In this document: one piece after another, positions 49,657 through 60,674 of the stretch
How positions within the stretch are numbered: the stretch's first letter is position 1
Layout: each line of letters starts with the position of its first letter
Assembly: GCF_900324485.2 (NCBI RefSeq)
Contig: NW_022872898.1
Location: 186,001-250,000, forward strand
Length of the DNA: 64,000 nucleotides
Direction of reading: 5' to 3'
Source: Mastacembelus armatus
Lineage: Eukaryota; Chordata; Actinopteri; Synbranchiformes; Mastacembelidae
The notes under the pieces: model-generated
Told to the model about the DNA's origin: nothing
The model's database searches: none
Seen by the model: the letters and a program-made list of their open reading frames with translations, nothing else
Program-made: the position numbers and the translations under genes

Positions 49657-49739
49657 CACCATGACTGAGTTATCTAAGTGTTGCTTTCAGGTTGGAGTTT
49701 CTTCTAGAGATGTAGGTTCAAACCCCACTCTTTACATGG
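49657..49739 (+). pseudogene. tRNA-Leu(CAG)-like, decayed
   Basis: ACCATGACTGAGTTATCTAAGTG, TTTCAGG (CAG) and T arm GTAGGTTCAAACCCCAC are present. The acceptor strands do not pair. It matches the fragment at 8,819-8,860. Confidence 0.5.
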
Positions 49740-49954
49740 CACCTTTGTTCTAGAGCAGTGTCTGTGTTGTAGTACTGTGATATGCATTTATACCAATGTG
49801 CATCTGACTGAAAGCAAAAGAGGTAGTCCATTCAGATTGGATATTTTAAAAATATTTCTCATTATCCACAGCGGAACATAACATGCTTGCTTTAATGTTA
49901 CGTTGTAATATTGTAATGTGATGTTATGTTGAGGTTTATCTGCACTGGTTCTAT
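49740..49954. other. Spacer, nothing recognised
   Basis: AT-rich and non-coding. Confidence 0.4.
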
Positions 49955-50485
49955 TCCTGTCAGCAGTGATATGTTACTTAGAAACTCACTACATTAATGT
50001 GTTTTATTGCCTTAGTGGACTTTGAGGACTGAGAAAACTGTTGCTGTGTGTGTTCCAGTTAGGTTAGGTTACTGCTGACATCATGTCTCATCTGAATGAG
50101 AAGAAATGAACAAACACAGTGTGTTGTCAGTCTTGTGTTGATGTCAGTTCTGCCTTAAGATAGTGTTTCCATAGTAACAGAGGTTAGGTTATGGTTCAGT
50201 GTAGCACAGTGTACAGGGGCCTGTTTCAGAAAGTTGATTTAGTAAAAACCCAGAGTTTGTTAAACTCTGAGATGAGGGATAGTCAAGGTTTTTGGTTCCA
50301 CAAAGCGTGTTCAGATTGACTCTGAGTCAGTAACTGATGGTACCTTACTCTGTGAACCAAACCTGCTTGCTGGCAGGTTTTATAAACCCTGAGTTGTTTC
50401 TGAGCCAATTGACATTCAGACTGAAGAAGAGGCTGGAGATGTGGAGTGCCCTTTTTTTGAGGAACCCATTGATACAGAAGCACAA
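49955..50485. repeat. Inverted duplicate of 28290-28800
   Basis: Near-continuous reverse-complement match, followed by another copy of the spacer family of 22,800 at 50,540-50,660. Confidence 0.85.
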
Positions 50486-51259
50486 TTGCTTTGCAGAATT
50501 CTGTGTCAAGAGAGGAGTTCTGGGCAGTGGTGGGATATGAAACCATGACAACTTTGCTAGGAGTTCTGGCTTTCTTCTCATAAATCTCTAAATTAGCATA
50601 ACATAACTTCTTTTGTTTCATGTTCTCATTCTTGCCCCAGAATAGTTTAATTTTAATAGTTTAACTTAGCAAGTTGAAACTCATCATTTTGTTGTTCCAT
50701 GCTGAATATTCACTCACTTTGCAAAGTGTGTGAAGCACTTTTTGGTGTTTTCTTGCCAGAGTTGTATTTTGTTATTGCCCAGTAAATTAACACAGTTATG
50801 AGCTAATGCCAATTGTTCTGTTTCTCCATGTTGCAGAGTAAATCTCTTTCATAGGAATATTCACCAGTACAGAACCTGGATCTTTTTCCTGTGTTCATGT
50901 TTTTTTTTTCCTGCACCAAACTTGTTGAACCAATGAGCAGTGGGAACATTCCAACATGAATTGCAGTGATGCTTTTTGGTTCACCTGGATTTTTCTCTGT
51001 GTAAAATGAAACTGAACCAAAGGGAAACAGGTTTACACATTGGTTCGCTGAATTGGACTAGCGCAAACAAACAGCAGGTTTGAAAGGATCATGACTGTGC
51101 TGAAGAACTTCAGCAGCCTCCTTCTTATTTCCCACCAAGTGTCTACACAATGCTCAACATATACGACATCGCATTATTCCAGATAAACCTTTAAAATCCC
51201 GTGGTCCATTTGAGGTTTGACCTAAACTTCATATTAGGAAACTCATGTAATAGAACATT
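50486..51259. other. Spacer; 50540-50660 is the shared array spacer
   Basis: Beyond the shared spacer I see nothing recognisable. Confidence 0.5.
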
Positions 51260-51600
51260 CATTCATTATCTATACCCGTTTATTGCTAATTAGGGTCACA
51301 GCTCTCTTTGGGTGAAAGGCAGGGACAGGTCACCAGTCCATCACGGGACACATAGAGACACATAACCACACACACACTCACACTCACTCATATGGACAAT
51401 TTAGAATACCCAGTCAACCTGACATACATGTTTTTGAACTGTGGGAGGAAACAGGAGTACCTGGAGAAAACCCACACAAGCACAGGGAGAACATGTAAAC
51501 TCCACACAGAAAGGTCCCCACCGGACTACGAATGCAGGCCCTTCTTGTTGTGAGGCACCAGTGCTAACCACTAAGCCAACATGCTGCCCCACTTTCGATT
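51260..51600 (-). repeat. Fish tRNA-like/ATGGATGG-tail repeat, nearly complete
   Basis: Minus-strand order is head GTTAGCACTGGTGCCTC, middle GGTTTTCTCCAGGTACTCC and tail AATAAACGGGTATAGATAATG, as in the copy at 29,511. Confidence 0.65.
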
Positions 51601-51714
51601 CCTGGCCAGTGTTAATGTTTTAAAATCATACACATCAAACACTATGGACACTGCAAAGCACTAGCAGTATTGCATATAAATCAAAGTATTGATCACACAT
51701 AAATGACTAGTGCA

Positions 51715-51905
51715 GAGTCCTAGCCAAGCCCTGGACCTTGAGAGCCACTGGGCTGATTGTTTTCTAACAGTCCCTGCCCAATCCTGATTACCTGATTCAG
51801 GTGTATTCAGTTAAGTTAATCCTAATTAACTTAACTAGTTGGCTGAACCTAACTAACCTAATTAAACCAGGACAGTTGGAAAACCCCCGTTCTCTAGTAG
51901 TCAGC
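51715..51905. repeat. MITE-like interspersed repeat
   Basis: Second copy of the family at 2,270-2,420 (CCTTGAGAGCCACTGG, GACAGTTGGAAAACCC). Its ends are partly complementary, suggesting a complete non-autonomous DNA element. Confidence 0.45.
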
Positions 51906-52229
51906 TGCTCTGTGTGACTTCATCTCTGATGAGAGACATCAGCTCCTGTCAGGGGGACCTTAAAGGAGACTGCATCATGTTGAACAACATCTGAATCAGG
52001 AGCAGCATCATGGATGTGTGGCCGAACCCTTCCAGACTGGATCAGTAGCTGTAGGATGTGGACCATGCTCTAAAGTAATACTTACTCTTTCTGCAAAAAG
52101 GAAATACTGAACACATTCACAGCAACAGGTGTTCTAGTCTTTAGTCCATCACTTATGGCATAAATGATGATTTGAATGAACTCCTATTAGTAATAGCTGC
52201 TGTGGCTACAAGTGTCAATTAAAGTGTCA

Positions 52230-52510
52230 ACCAGCTGGCACAGAGACAGTTTCTTTCCCCAGCCTGTCACTCTCATGAACTCTAATGTCACAGAGTGGCA
52301 GAGATAACCACTGTTCAATAATCACTATATGCATATTTGCACATCTTTTCAAGCCCTTATCTTTTTTACTTATTTTATACTTAGTCTGTTCCTTTCTTAA
52401 ACATTTAACTTAATTGTACATAGACATAGCTTAGGGAGTCAACACAGTGAAATTCCTTGTTTGTGCGCACAACAAAGATGATCCGGTTGTCTTAATTTGT
52501 TTTTTTGTGG
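52230..52510 (+). mobile_element. LINE 3' end (L2/Rex1-like)
   Basis: A tail with TTAATTGTACATAGACATAGC and GTGAAATTCCTTGTTTGTGCG matches the common 3' end of fish LINEs, also seen at 54,820-54,930. No coding part remains. Confidence 0.5.
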
Positions 52511-52596
52511 AGGTCTTGTTTGCATGCAGATTTTCAGCAGTTTCTTGTATAGGAAACGGCTCAAACACACTTCTGCAGGACACCAAAGTCCCTCTG

Positions 52597-52669
52597 AGGC
52601 ACTGCTGGGACTTGAACCCAGGGTCCCCTGTTTACAAGACAGGTGCTTTAACCACTAAGCCACAGCGCC
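52597..52669 (-). tRNA. tRNA-Thr(UGU)
   Basis: Minus strand: GGCGCTGTGGCTTAGTGG, anticodon arm CCTGTCTTGTAAACAGG (TGT), T arm CTGGGTTCAAGTCCCAG, acceptor CAGTGCC plus T. All stems pair and both promoter boxes are intact. Likely functional. Its body equals the Thr(AGU) copies, so it too may be an anticodon variant. Confidence 0.88.
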
Positions 52670-52961
52670 TTGGGTTCCTTGGGTTAAAGTACCTGTCTTG
52701 TAAACTTCAGCAAAGGTATACATGAAGTGACAATCAATCAATATCAATCAAGTAGCTGTTCAGAGAAATCTTGAAGTGAGTGGAGAACTTGTCATGGATT
52801 GGAGATAAGGAGAACAGGTTTTTCGTTGAAAAAGATGAAGGTAGCTGATCATGGTCTGAAAGCTTGATGATGGAGGAACAAGTCCACTTGTTTATTAATG
52901 GTACAGTTCTGTCTCCAGGTCCAAAGAACAGCTGGGCACAGAGACTTAACTGTAACTCCAA

Positions 52962-53028
52962 AGTAGCTTATCAACCCAGAACCTCTTGCACCCTAAGCAA
53001 GAAACACCGTTAGACCAACAAGTATCAA
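52962..53028 (-). pseudogene. tRNA-Pro(AGG), decayed
   Basis: Minus strand: TTGTTGGTCTAACGG, GCTTAGGGTGC (anticodon AGG), T arm TTCTGGGTTGATAAG not paired. The acceptor is lost. Confidence 0.55.
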
Positions 53029-53397
53029 CATAGCAGTAACATAGGGGCCTGCTGTCTTTCATATAAAATTAGGTTTATATTTCTATATACAAACTATTAC
53101 ATTCAGAAAAACCTACATACAGATCAGTCTGACACAGGCACCAGGAATGACTGAACAAGATGTAGGAACAACCAAAAATGGAGATTTAATGGCATAAAGT
53201 GCTTTTATTTTCAGCATTGAAACAAGTGACAATATGACAAAGGGAAAATAGTGTGAGAGTAGAGGACGACTGGTTGAGCCTTAAAGAAATGAAACTAATA
53301 AAACAAAACAGACCTATCCAAACCAAACTATAATGGATTTATAATCTATAATCAAGCAGACTGATCTGCCAACAGTGCCATCATTAGAGTCTCCTCT
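53029..53397. other. Spacer, nothing recognised
   Basis: AT-rich and non-coding. Confidence 0.4.
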
Positions 53398-53870
53398 CAG
53401 GTATTTTCCATCCACCTCATCTGTTCTGCTCCTTGGCTCCTGTACTTCTGCTTATGGAAAACATGTCAGTGAGGAAAGCAGGACTGAAAGGATGACAGCA
53501 CTTTGGCAGTTCACACTCACTCTAACACATTCAGTGATGGTGGTGTAGTGGTGAGCATAGCTGTCTTCCACACAGGGGCCAGTTGTATACAGGAGTCATA
53601 GCCAATGAAACTGCAGCATTGTTGATGCTGTCCAAGGTGCTCAGTTGGTAGAGTGGAGGACTGTAGGTTGAAGTGACAGTTATCCTGCAGTTAAGAAAAG
53701 AGCTTTGGTATCAAATGTGTAGTTCAGTGTCAATTTTTGCATCTGTGGAAAAGTTCAACACCAAACCACTGTGTGCTTCCTTCAGTAGCTGAGTTGGTAG
53801 AGCAGAGGACTCTAGATTGAAGTAGCAGTCATTCTTAGGTTGCGGCTTTAACTCCAGCTTAAAGGAATTT
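53398..53870. repeat. Tyr-unit duplicate
   Basis: Direct copy of parts of 4,870-5,320, with an internal rearrangement near 53,520-53,540. It carries the half-Tyr at 53,629-53,690 and the Tyr copy below. Confidence 0.8.
53779..53866 (+). pseudogene. tRNA-Tyr body with anticodon CUA
   Basis: The Tyr layout is kept but the anticodon arm reads GGACTCTAG, so GTA has become CTA, complementary to the amber codon UAG. The T arm (GCGGCTTTAACTCCAGC) and D stem (GCTG/GAGC) are damaged, so it is probably not expressed. Confidence 0.7.
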
Positions 53871-54562
53871 GTTTTTGATTTGGTATCTGGTGACATTGGT
53901 TGTTTTTGTAAACACAAGTTTTTAAAGTATTCTAATCCTAAGAGTATCCTAATCTGGATAGAAAACAATCACAACTTGAGACATGAGACCAACGTGCGGC
54001 TCATAACCTTGAGGGCAAGGTATCGAAAGCATCCTCTGCTAGACCTCAATGTTTGAAGGCAGTTGGTTGGTGCTGCTGCACATGTCTGTGTTGAACTTGT
54101 TAAGTATGATGAGTTCTTCCTTGAAACTAAACAAGCACATTACTCACTATAGATGCATTCTGAATTAACATTGAAACTTATCCTGCAGTTAATAAAAGAG
54201 ACTTGGCATCTAATGTTCGGTGCTCAGTTTATGCATCTGTGGAAACGTTCAACACCAAACCACTGTGTGCTTCTTTTAATGACTGTTTATTCTCAACGAA
54301 TCGGGTCCCTTGTCTGAAATTCAGTCATCATCCCCCCTCTACAGCTTCTCCAAAATTGTCAGTTGTCAAAGACAGTAAAAATGGGAAACATGTCAGTCAG
54401 GAAAGCCAGAGTGAAAGGATGACAGTAGTTTTGCAGTTCACACTCACTCTGTCTATAACACATCCTGCTGTCTTTGTCTGGACTGAGTTCATACATGTTG
54501 TACAAATATGAAAACAGATATCTGATAATTCAGGAGTGTTAAGATCGGGCTTTAAAGACTTG
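53871..54562. repeat. Rearranged array spacer
   Basis: 54,190-54,280 resembles 61,140-61,230 and 54,385-54,540 resembles 31,900-32,060 and (inverted) 62,290-62,400. It precedes an Ala tRNA as in the other two Ala units. Confidence 0.75.
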
Positions 54563-54635
54563 TGGAGAATGTGGGCATCGATCCCACTACCTCTTACATG
54601 CAAAGCAAGCGCTCTACCACTTGAGCTAATTCCCC
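54563..54635 (-). tRNA. tRNA-Ala(UGC)
   Basis: Minus strand identical in body to the Ala copies at 32,078 and 62,170 but with loop TTTGCAT (anticodon TGC). All stems pair, and A and B boxes are intact. Likely functional. Confidence 0.85.
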
Positions 54636-54819
54636 TACATGTTAATAACACAGATCCATAATTCAGTTTAGTTAAATCCTTGCATTCATACTGCAACAAT
54701 TCACACATTTTATATATTATGTATATAAAAAATATTGATCTTTTTCTAGCCTTTTTGATTTTGTATTTCTTGTCTTTGGTTTATATCAAACCTACTCTCT
54801 TCCTGTCTTAAAAGTTTAA

Positions 54820-54930
54820 CTTTATTTCATTCTTGTACATAGACAGAGCTTAGTGAACTGGAGTCAAATTTCTTGTTTGTGTGCACAAACTTGGCCAATA
54901 AAGATGATTCTGATTGTTTTATTTTAACTG
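54820..54930 (+). mobile_element. LINE 3' end (L2/Rex1-like)
   Basis: TTGTACATAGACAGAGC, then AAACTTGGCCAATAAAGATG and TCTGATTG, the familiar 3' tail of fish LINEs. No coding part. Confidence 0.55.
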
Positions 54931-55113
54931 ATTCATCATCTGGACTTTTGTGCATTGATATGTATTGTACATTGTTTAGACAATCAGTAGGAAATCAAAA
55001 GGAGACTAGGCACAATAACTGTATGTCCTTAAAACTGGGTTTTTGGACAGTTCTCAACCTCATGAAGGTCAGCGTGGAATTCTTCACTGATCATGTACTG
55101 TAAACAGTAACAA

Positions 55114-55196
55114 AGCTATGGCAAGGTGACTGAGTGGTTAAATTAACAGACCTAGCTAATTTGTTGTGTAGTTCATGTGTGGGTTCGAATCCCATT
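55114..55196 (+). pseudogene. tRNA-Ser(GCU), decayed
   Basis: GCAAGGTGACTGAGTGG, CTAGCTAATTTG (anticodon GCT) and T arm GTGGGTTCGAATCCCAT. The D arm and variable arm are disturbed and the acceptor does not pair. Paralogue of 8,916. Confidence 0.6.
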
Positions 55197-55460
55197 CTTT
55201 TTGTGGATGCTGGTTTTAGACATGATGTTAAGACAACAAAACTTCAAGTATTATGTTTGCTTCAGAACAGAGGATCGTTTCAGTCCATCGACCTTGGGTT
55301 TCTGCCCCCAGCACACTTCTGCTGCACTCTGTTCCCCTCCACTCTGCATTTTAGCTATATTTACCTTCAATCACTATTCTGGAAGGTCAAAAGACTAAGA
55401 GTTTGTAAGGATCCTGGGAGACTAAATCCAGTGCACTTGCTAAATGGTGGAAAACAGTGG
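55197..55460. repeat. Direct duplicate of 8998-9265
   Basis: Same spacer with small indels; see that entry. Confidence 0.85.
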
Positions 55461-55534
55461 TCAGCTGGTTTCCTAGCTAAATCTGGAAACAAAAGCAATG
55501 GAATGGAAATATTTTCTTTGGAAAGATTCACATA

Positions 55535-55775
55535 CAGTCAAGCCCCAAGTTATTCATACCCCTGGCAAATTCTGACTTAAAGTTACTTTTATTGACAAGC
55601 AACTTTTTGTTCAAATGTAAATAGAAAATGAATAATCATTTTTTCCACAATGATGCCTCTTGTCCATCTTCTTATTTCCTTCTGGGAGACACCTGTGTCA
55701 TTTCTAATCAAGAAAAAACTTGAATAAAAGTAACTTTAAGTCAGAATTTGTTAGGAATAATTTCAGGCTTGACTG
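55535..55775. mobile_element. Tc1/mariner-type MITE, complete
   Basis: The ends are CAGTCAAGCC and GGCTTGACTG, flanked by TA on both sides (55,533-55,534 and 55,776-55,777). Long inner arms pair (AATTCTGACTTAAAGTTAC and its complement). About 241 bp, no coding sequence. Confidence 0.85.
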
Positions 55776-56295
55776 TATGTGTGTTTCCTTTGGGAAACTA
55801 CATATGGATAACTAGCGAGGACAAACTTTAAAAAAACAGGAACATATAGGATTGCAGTAAGACACAGGGAAGACTGAGACTGTTGAGATCTAACCGCTGA
55901 TGAGATACTCTTTTTTGTTTTTTGACAGTTTTAAACAACATTGATTCAGCTGAGTTTTTACAGGTTGGTGTCACTGTCTTAAAGTCCATGAGGTGGGTCA
56001 CCAATATCTATTTAAACCAAACAAGCAGAAAAAGTTCCAAAAATGCCTTTACAAAAAGGGTTCAGGACTTGCCCTTCAGACCATAGTCTAAGGCAGGAAA
56101 ACTCAACATTCCCCCATGACTGACCCCGTACAAACTGCAGGCCTCTCAGACAAACGCTGGAATTTTACATGACACCTCACAGCCATTGGACCCTCCCTTG
56201 CACCTGCAAATGCAGGATGAGGATTTTCCAGCAGACCATTTCTGACTGTGTCAGTGCTTCCACACAGTCACTCATTTTTGCTTCATACTGATTCA
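55776..56295. other. Spacer, nothing recognised
   Basis: A short piece near 55,945-55,995 resembles 9,268-9,320. Otherwise plain. Confidence 0.45.
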
Positions 56296-56299
56296 GAGC

Positions 56300-56490
56300 A
56301 AGGGCATCACTTTGGGTGAGTGGTTAACATTGTTGCCTCACAGCAAGAAGGCTCAGGTTGGTTAGAAACCTGGTGGGGGTCTTTCTGTGTTGAGGTTGCA
56401 TATCATCCACATGCTTGTGTGGAGCTACTCTGGTTTCCTCCCACAGTCCAAAATCATGTATGTCAGGTTGGGTGGTTATTGCCCATAGGA
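56300..56490 (+). repeat. Fish tRNA-like repeat, 5' half
   Basis: GTGAGTGGTTAACATTGTTGCCTC to GTATGTCAGGTTGGGTGG; the tail is missing. Confidence 0.6.
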
Positions 56491-56653
56491 GTGTGTCAAG
56501 CTTTTCTTTGTAACTCAGCACTTGGTGAACTACGAGGACTGAAGGAGCTGTTTGTGTCCAAGTTGAAGGTTAACGTTGACACAATGGCTCAAAAATGAAG
56601 GCATTACACATAAACATAGTCAATTGGGTGCACAGCCCTATGCTTTGTGTCTT

Positions 56654-56720
56654 GTTTCCATGGTGTAATGGTTAGCCATCTGGACTTTGACTTGATCCCA
56701 TTTACATCCCAGTCGACTCG
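56654..56720 (+). pseudogene. tRNA-Gln 5' part
   Basis: GTTTCCATGGTGTAATGGTTAGC and CTGGACTTTGAC (TTG) are followed by unrelated sequence. Confidence 0.55.
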
Positions 56721-56828
56721 TTACATGCATTGTGTTTAATGACAGGTTTCATTATAGCTACTTAAAGTTTTATAGATAAACTGTTGATAAAACTATGAGC
56801 TCAGCAGGGGTTAATATTCACTTGTCTG

Positions 56829-56872
56829 GTAGTGTGGCTGAGTGGTCCAAGGTGCTGGATTAAGGTCCTGAC
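56829..56872 (+). pseudogene. tRNA-Leu(AAG) 5' half
   Basis: GGTAGTGTGGCTGAGTGG and GCTGGATTAAGG (anticodon AAG) match the 5' half of the copy at 63,056-63,137, then break off. Confidence 0.6.
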
Positions 56873-57493
56873 CAGGCTGGAGGGACTTTGCCCATGCCTC
56901 CTCAAACGTGCAGTGGAGCCTGACTGCCTCCACAAATTCGGGGAACGCTGAGGAGTAGTGGTCAAAAGCCTCTTACCAGTGGACATAGAGAAGTTGAAAC
57001 TGTCATCACACATATTGCTGTACTGTATGCATTATACTCTGTATACATTACAATCATCACACTCTCATGGATTAAATTTCTGTAGAAAAAGGGTAGATGT
57101 GTTATTTTCTTCTCAGTTTGTAATAATCAGTATTTGAAATGCTCAGACTGGGCAGCAAAAGAGAGATGAGCTCACAACACAGGTTGAGAAGGAAAAGTTT
57201 TATATTTGATCTGTAACTGGTAATGTGTTAAAATCAGCACCTTAAAGTGGACTAACTAACATAAGCAATGCAGCCTATTTAATAGGTAAGTTCTCTCACA
57301 GAACAGAAGGACATTCATCTGCTGTCACACCTATGAAGTATCTCCAGTCAATGCCAGAGAGATGGAGCAGATTTCCAGAGGTGAGTGTGTTGTTATTGTA
57401 CTTCATACTTGATAAGTCCATAACCCTTCAGCTGCAGGATGGGTAAGATCAACTTCCAGAACACAGGTTTTATAGCAATAAATTCCTTTCAAT
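56873..57493. other. Spacer, nothing recognised
   Basis: No gene or known repeat seen. Confidence 0.4.
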
Positions 57494-57566
57494 CACCCCA
57501 GGTGAGACTCCAACCCAAAATCCTTGGTTTAAAAGACCAGTGCTTTATCCATCAGGCCACTGGGAC
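57494..57566 (-). tRNA. tRNA-Arg(CCU)-like body with anticodon UUU
   Basis: Minus strand: GTCCCAGTGGCCTGATGGATAAAGC, anticodon arm CTGGTCTTTTAAACCAA, T arm TTGGGTTGGAGTCTCA, acceptor CTGGGGT plus G. The body follows Arg(CCU), but the loop is CTTTTAA, giving anticodon TTT. One anticodon-stem and one T-loop mismatch argue against strong expression. Confidence 0.55.
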
Positions 57567-58299
57567 CTCACAGCACCCTGTTGAAAATTGTAACCATAAA
57601 GTTTCATTACAATGTCAGTCTGGATTGGCTTCAGAGCCTCTGACCTTGATATAAAGAAGCCGATGATGATGAGAACTAACTAATGGGTCTACAGAAAGAC
57701 CACCACTTTCTGGTTAGTACAAACCAGCGTTGGTACAGAGGGTAGACATCAATAAATGCTGCATTCATCATCCTCTCTGTGACCACACTGTCCTGCAAAC
57801 CAACCACCTCTGATCTCACAGGCTGTTTTACTTCTCTGTTGGGAAAAGGTGGTTGTTAGAGTGGATGGGTGGGAGACTAAGCTCGGGGTTTTGATGTGGG
57901 AGACTGGGATTCATTTCCTACTTTAAGCTGAAATTTCAAAAAAGGAGAACAGAAGCAAAAAATAGGATAAATGAAATTTGAATGACACAAAACACGACAG
58001 TCACTGAAATGTAAAGATGAGCTGTTGTGTATTATCTCATGGATGTGCTGAATATGTGTCCTGTGTGTGTGTGTCTTTTAAAAGCATATCTATATAAAGT
58101 AAAGTACCCACAAGAATCCAAGAGGACATGTGTGATTAATGACCTGCACTTAAGACCATACATAGACAAAGATGGGACATGCCTGAGTAGGCCTTAGAGA
58201 CTGTGGTTGTATACATTAGAGAACACATGTTATTGCATCATTGACCAAGAATCAAATAAAGAATTCAGAGTAGAAAAATAGGGGAATCACACCAAGCCC
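57567..58299. other. Spacer; weak tRNA-like trace near 57853
   Basis: GTTAGAGTGGATGGGTGGGAGACTAAGC-type text around 57,857 looks faintly like a D and anticodon arm but does not fold. Nothing else recognised. Confidence 0.35.
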
Positions 58300-59020
58300 C
58301 AGGAGGAGGAGATGGGTGGGGTGTGATCCCTCGAGCATCTTTAAAAAGGAATCATGTGTAGGTAAGACATGAACATGTCCATGTCCATGTCCCATTGGTG
58401 AAGCTGGGGATGGGATGGACAATGATCAGTCTGCAGAGGATATGGATGCAGCGGGGGGGTTGGAGGGGGCACCAATGAAGGTGCTGTTGAGAGGGATTCC
58501 TTGGCTGATGAGGGGTCCGTTGCTGGTGAGGTATGAGTGCTTCCTTCACTCCTCTCTTCTCTCAGAGGAACCTTTGGCTGTTCAGACGGTTGTCCAGACC
58601 CAGGCTGGTGCCTCAGAGAGTGGAGGAGGTTATCCGTTAGGCGTCTCACTCCACTCCTGCTCAGATATGCGTCCTTTCCCTTGAACAGGTCGTCACATTG
58701 CCAAAACAAGAAATTGTTTTGGCATAATTTCATTGAAATTATCAATGAACTGCACCCCTCTTATCTCACAGGCCTTGGACAGCCATGTGTTCAATGCAAG
58801 AAGCCAGATGAATTTTGGTGTTTTGAGATGATATGGGGGAGGAGAGCTACTGTATGAGTGACCATGGCACAGTGTATAGTACAGTGTAGCATTTTGGTCA
58901 ACATAGCACTTATTATTGATAACAGGTTTTGCCTTCTTACCACTGGGTCTGAACAGAAATGTGTCATGAAGTCCTTTTTCAGATTCCAGAGCAAGAACCT
59001 GCATTTGTAACACACTGATT
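58300..59020 (-). mobile_element. LINE ORF1 fragment with esterase-type domain (CR1/L2-like)
   Basis: Minus-strand frames contain FIWLLALNTWLSKACEIRGVQFIDNFN and, in another frame, LFWQCDDLFKGKDAYLSRSGVRRLTDNL (quoted as parts: CEIRGVQFIDNFN; DLFKGKDAYLSRSGVRRL). This pair of motifs closes the SGNH/esterase-like domain of ORF1 in fish CR1/L2-type LINEs. A small insertion, itself a perfect palindrome at 58,699-58,724, splits the domain. A proline-rich tail follows. Fragment only. Confidence 0.5.
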
Positions 59021-59420
59021 TACTGAAGATATATCCGGCAGTTTTGCCACAATGTGTTTTCTTTTCCAGACATGTTGAAAAATAAACTATCCATGGCTTA
59101 GTCGCTCAATAGGCCAGATTAGTTGTTGAAAAGAAAAGTAAAATCCTCACTAAAATTCTAAGTGCAGTCAAAAAAGTGGTAAAAAATGTTACAAATGTAA
59201 TTTCATTGGCTGAAAATAAATGGAATCAAAAGGAATAAAAGCAAAGTAAAACTGGGAGAAGCAGGAGAAGCAGAAAGGCGTCTGCACTCTTCAGAAGCAA
59301 GAAGCAGAAGCGTGTCCTGTTCCTCACTGGAAACATCAACAATTGTTTCTGTTTTCTTTTTAACCAGGTCCAGCAGGGCTCATTAGCACCGCCTTTTACT
59401 GGCTAAGGCGCAATAGAGAA
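59021..59420. other. Spacer, nothing recognised
   Basis: AT-rich and non-coding. Confidence 0.4.
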
Positions 59421-59538
59421 AATGCCTACAGAACCTGGTATTCCCAGGCAGTCACCCGTTAAAATACTGACCGAGTTCATCTGTTTATCTTCTGAGATCA
59501 GACAGGATCAAGCTCTCACAGGACGGTATGACTGAAGG
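59421..59538 (-). pseudogene. 5S rRNA pseudogene
   Basis: The minus strand follows vertebrate 5S rRNA over nearly its full length: CATACCGTCCTG for CATACCACCCTG, TCTGATCTCAGAAG for TCCGATCTCGGAAG, then GTGACTGCCTGGGAATACC for GAGACCGCCTGGGAATACC. The internal control region is mutated in several places (ACAGATGAACTCGG for GCAGGGTCGGGCC), so it should be inactive. 5S copies amid tRNA arrays are known from other fish. Confidence 0.85.
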
Positions 59539-60674
59539 CCACAGACCTTGTGATGAATGCAGCATTTCTTGATGCTAACTGATACCACCGACTGGTTCCT
59601 ACTAGCTAGAAAGCAAATGCTTTGTTTTAGTTAGTACATTCACCTGTGCTGGCCAGCCATAGTAATTGTGTGTGAACCCAGGAGCTTCTGACAAAACTCT
59701 GTTATTCTCCACATTGTGGTAAAATCAACTGACAACTGAGACACAATGTGGCGGGTTCAGTATTTGATGCTCTGGTTGACTTTCAGTTCGTAATCGCCTG
59801 CAGAAACCCTCCATGGTCTGTGCGTAAAACCAGCGCGGACACGTTTGCGCCCGGGCTGACCCATCTAATCTGTACTGACGTGTTTGTGTGTCTGCGTCCA
59901 TTGCTGTGTTTTCATGTTCATGCACAAATGAAAAACCAAGTAAATAAGGTTTTAATAAAAATGTCACATTATACATTTTCTTTGTAGTTTGTCATTTTGT
60001 CGTATCTTAAAGTCTGTAAAGGAAAAACAAAGCAGCAATATTTCAACATTTTATGGATGTGACTGCTCCTGTTAAAGACAAAGTGATCAGGAACAGGCAG
60101 AAATAACGACTCAGGGCACAGAAAAGGGAGTGAACCAAAATGGCCTAAATCACAGCTTCAGGTTCATTATGACATTTAGAAGCAGATGTTGTGTGTGTTC
60201 AATGATTAGCCAGTTATTCAGCTAATGTTTTGGTGGTCGGTGACCAGCCTATCAGACAGTGGTTCTGTATATTTGCTAAACATTTGTTGAGCTTGTGATG
60301 AAAATAATTAGACATTGTCAAGTCAACAGCTACTTCCTGCAGATAGTAGAACTTCCTCATCTTGGCCTGATCCCTGTTGTAGCAATGCTGAGGTTCATGC
60401 TGTTTTTGACCAGCCTCATTAAAAGAACAATATTGTGAGTCCAGTGGACACTTAACACTTCCAGTGAGCTGTTGGATTCACTGTAATCATGAGTTAATGA
60501 GGACTGAATAGAATCATTAACATTCGTTCTGACATGGGGCAAGTTTGGGTGTAGCCTCATTAACATTTCAGCTTTCTGTGCTTTGAACAAACCAGTCTAA
60601 AAACAGGTCAATAAGTCCAGGTAGGAACATACCAAATGGGCTAAGGGTTTGGGCACAGTACATAAATAATGAAA
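59539..60674. other. Spacer, nothing recognised
   Basis: Short open frames at 59,748 and 60,357 lack domains or supporting signals. No tRNA or known repeat seen. Confidence 0.4.

Noticed and set aside
57852-57925. Possible tRNA
   Set aside because: Only a vague resemblance to D and anticodon arms; no T arm or acceptor pairing.
58415-58857. Plus-strand frames of 89 and 106 codons
   Set aside because: Antisense to the LINE ORF1 fragment, which has the better motif match.
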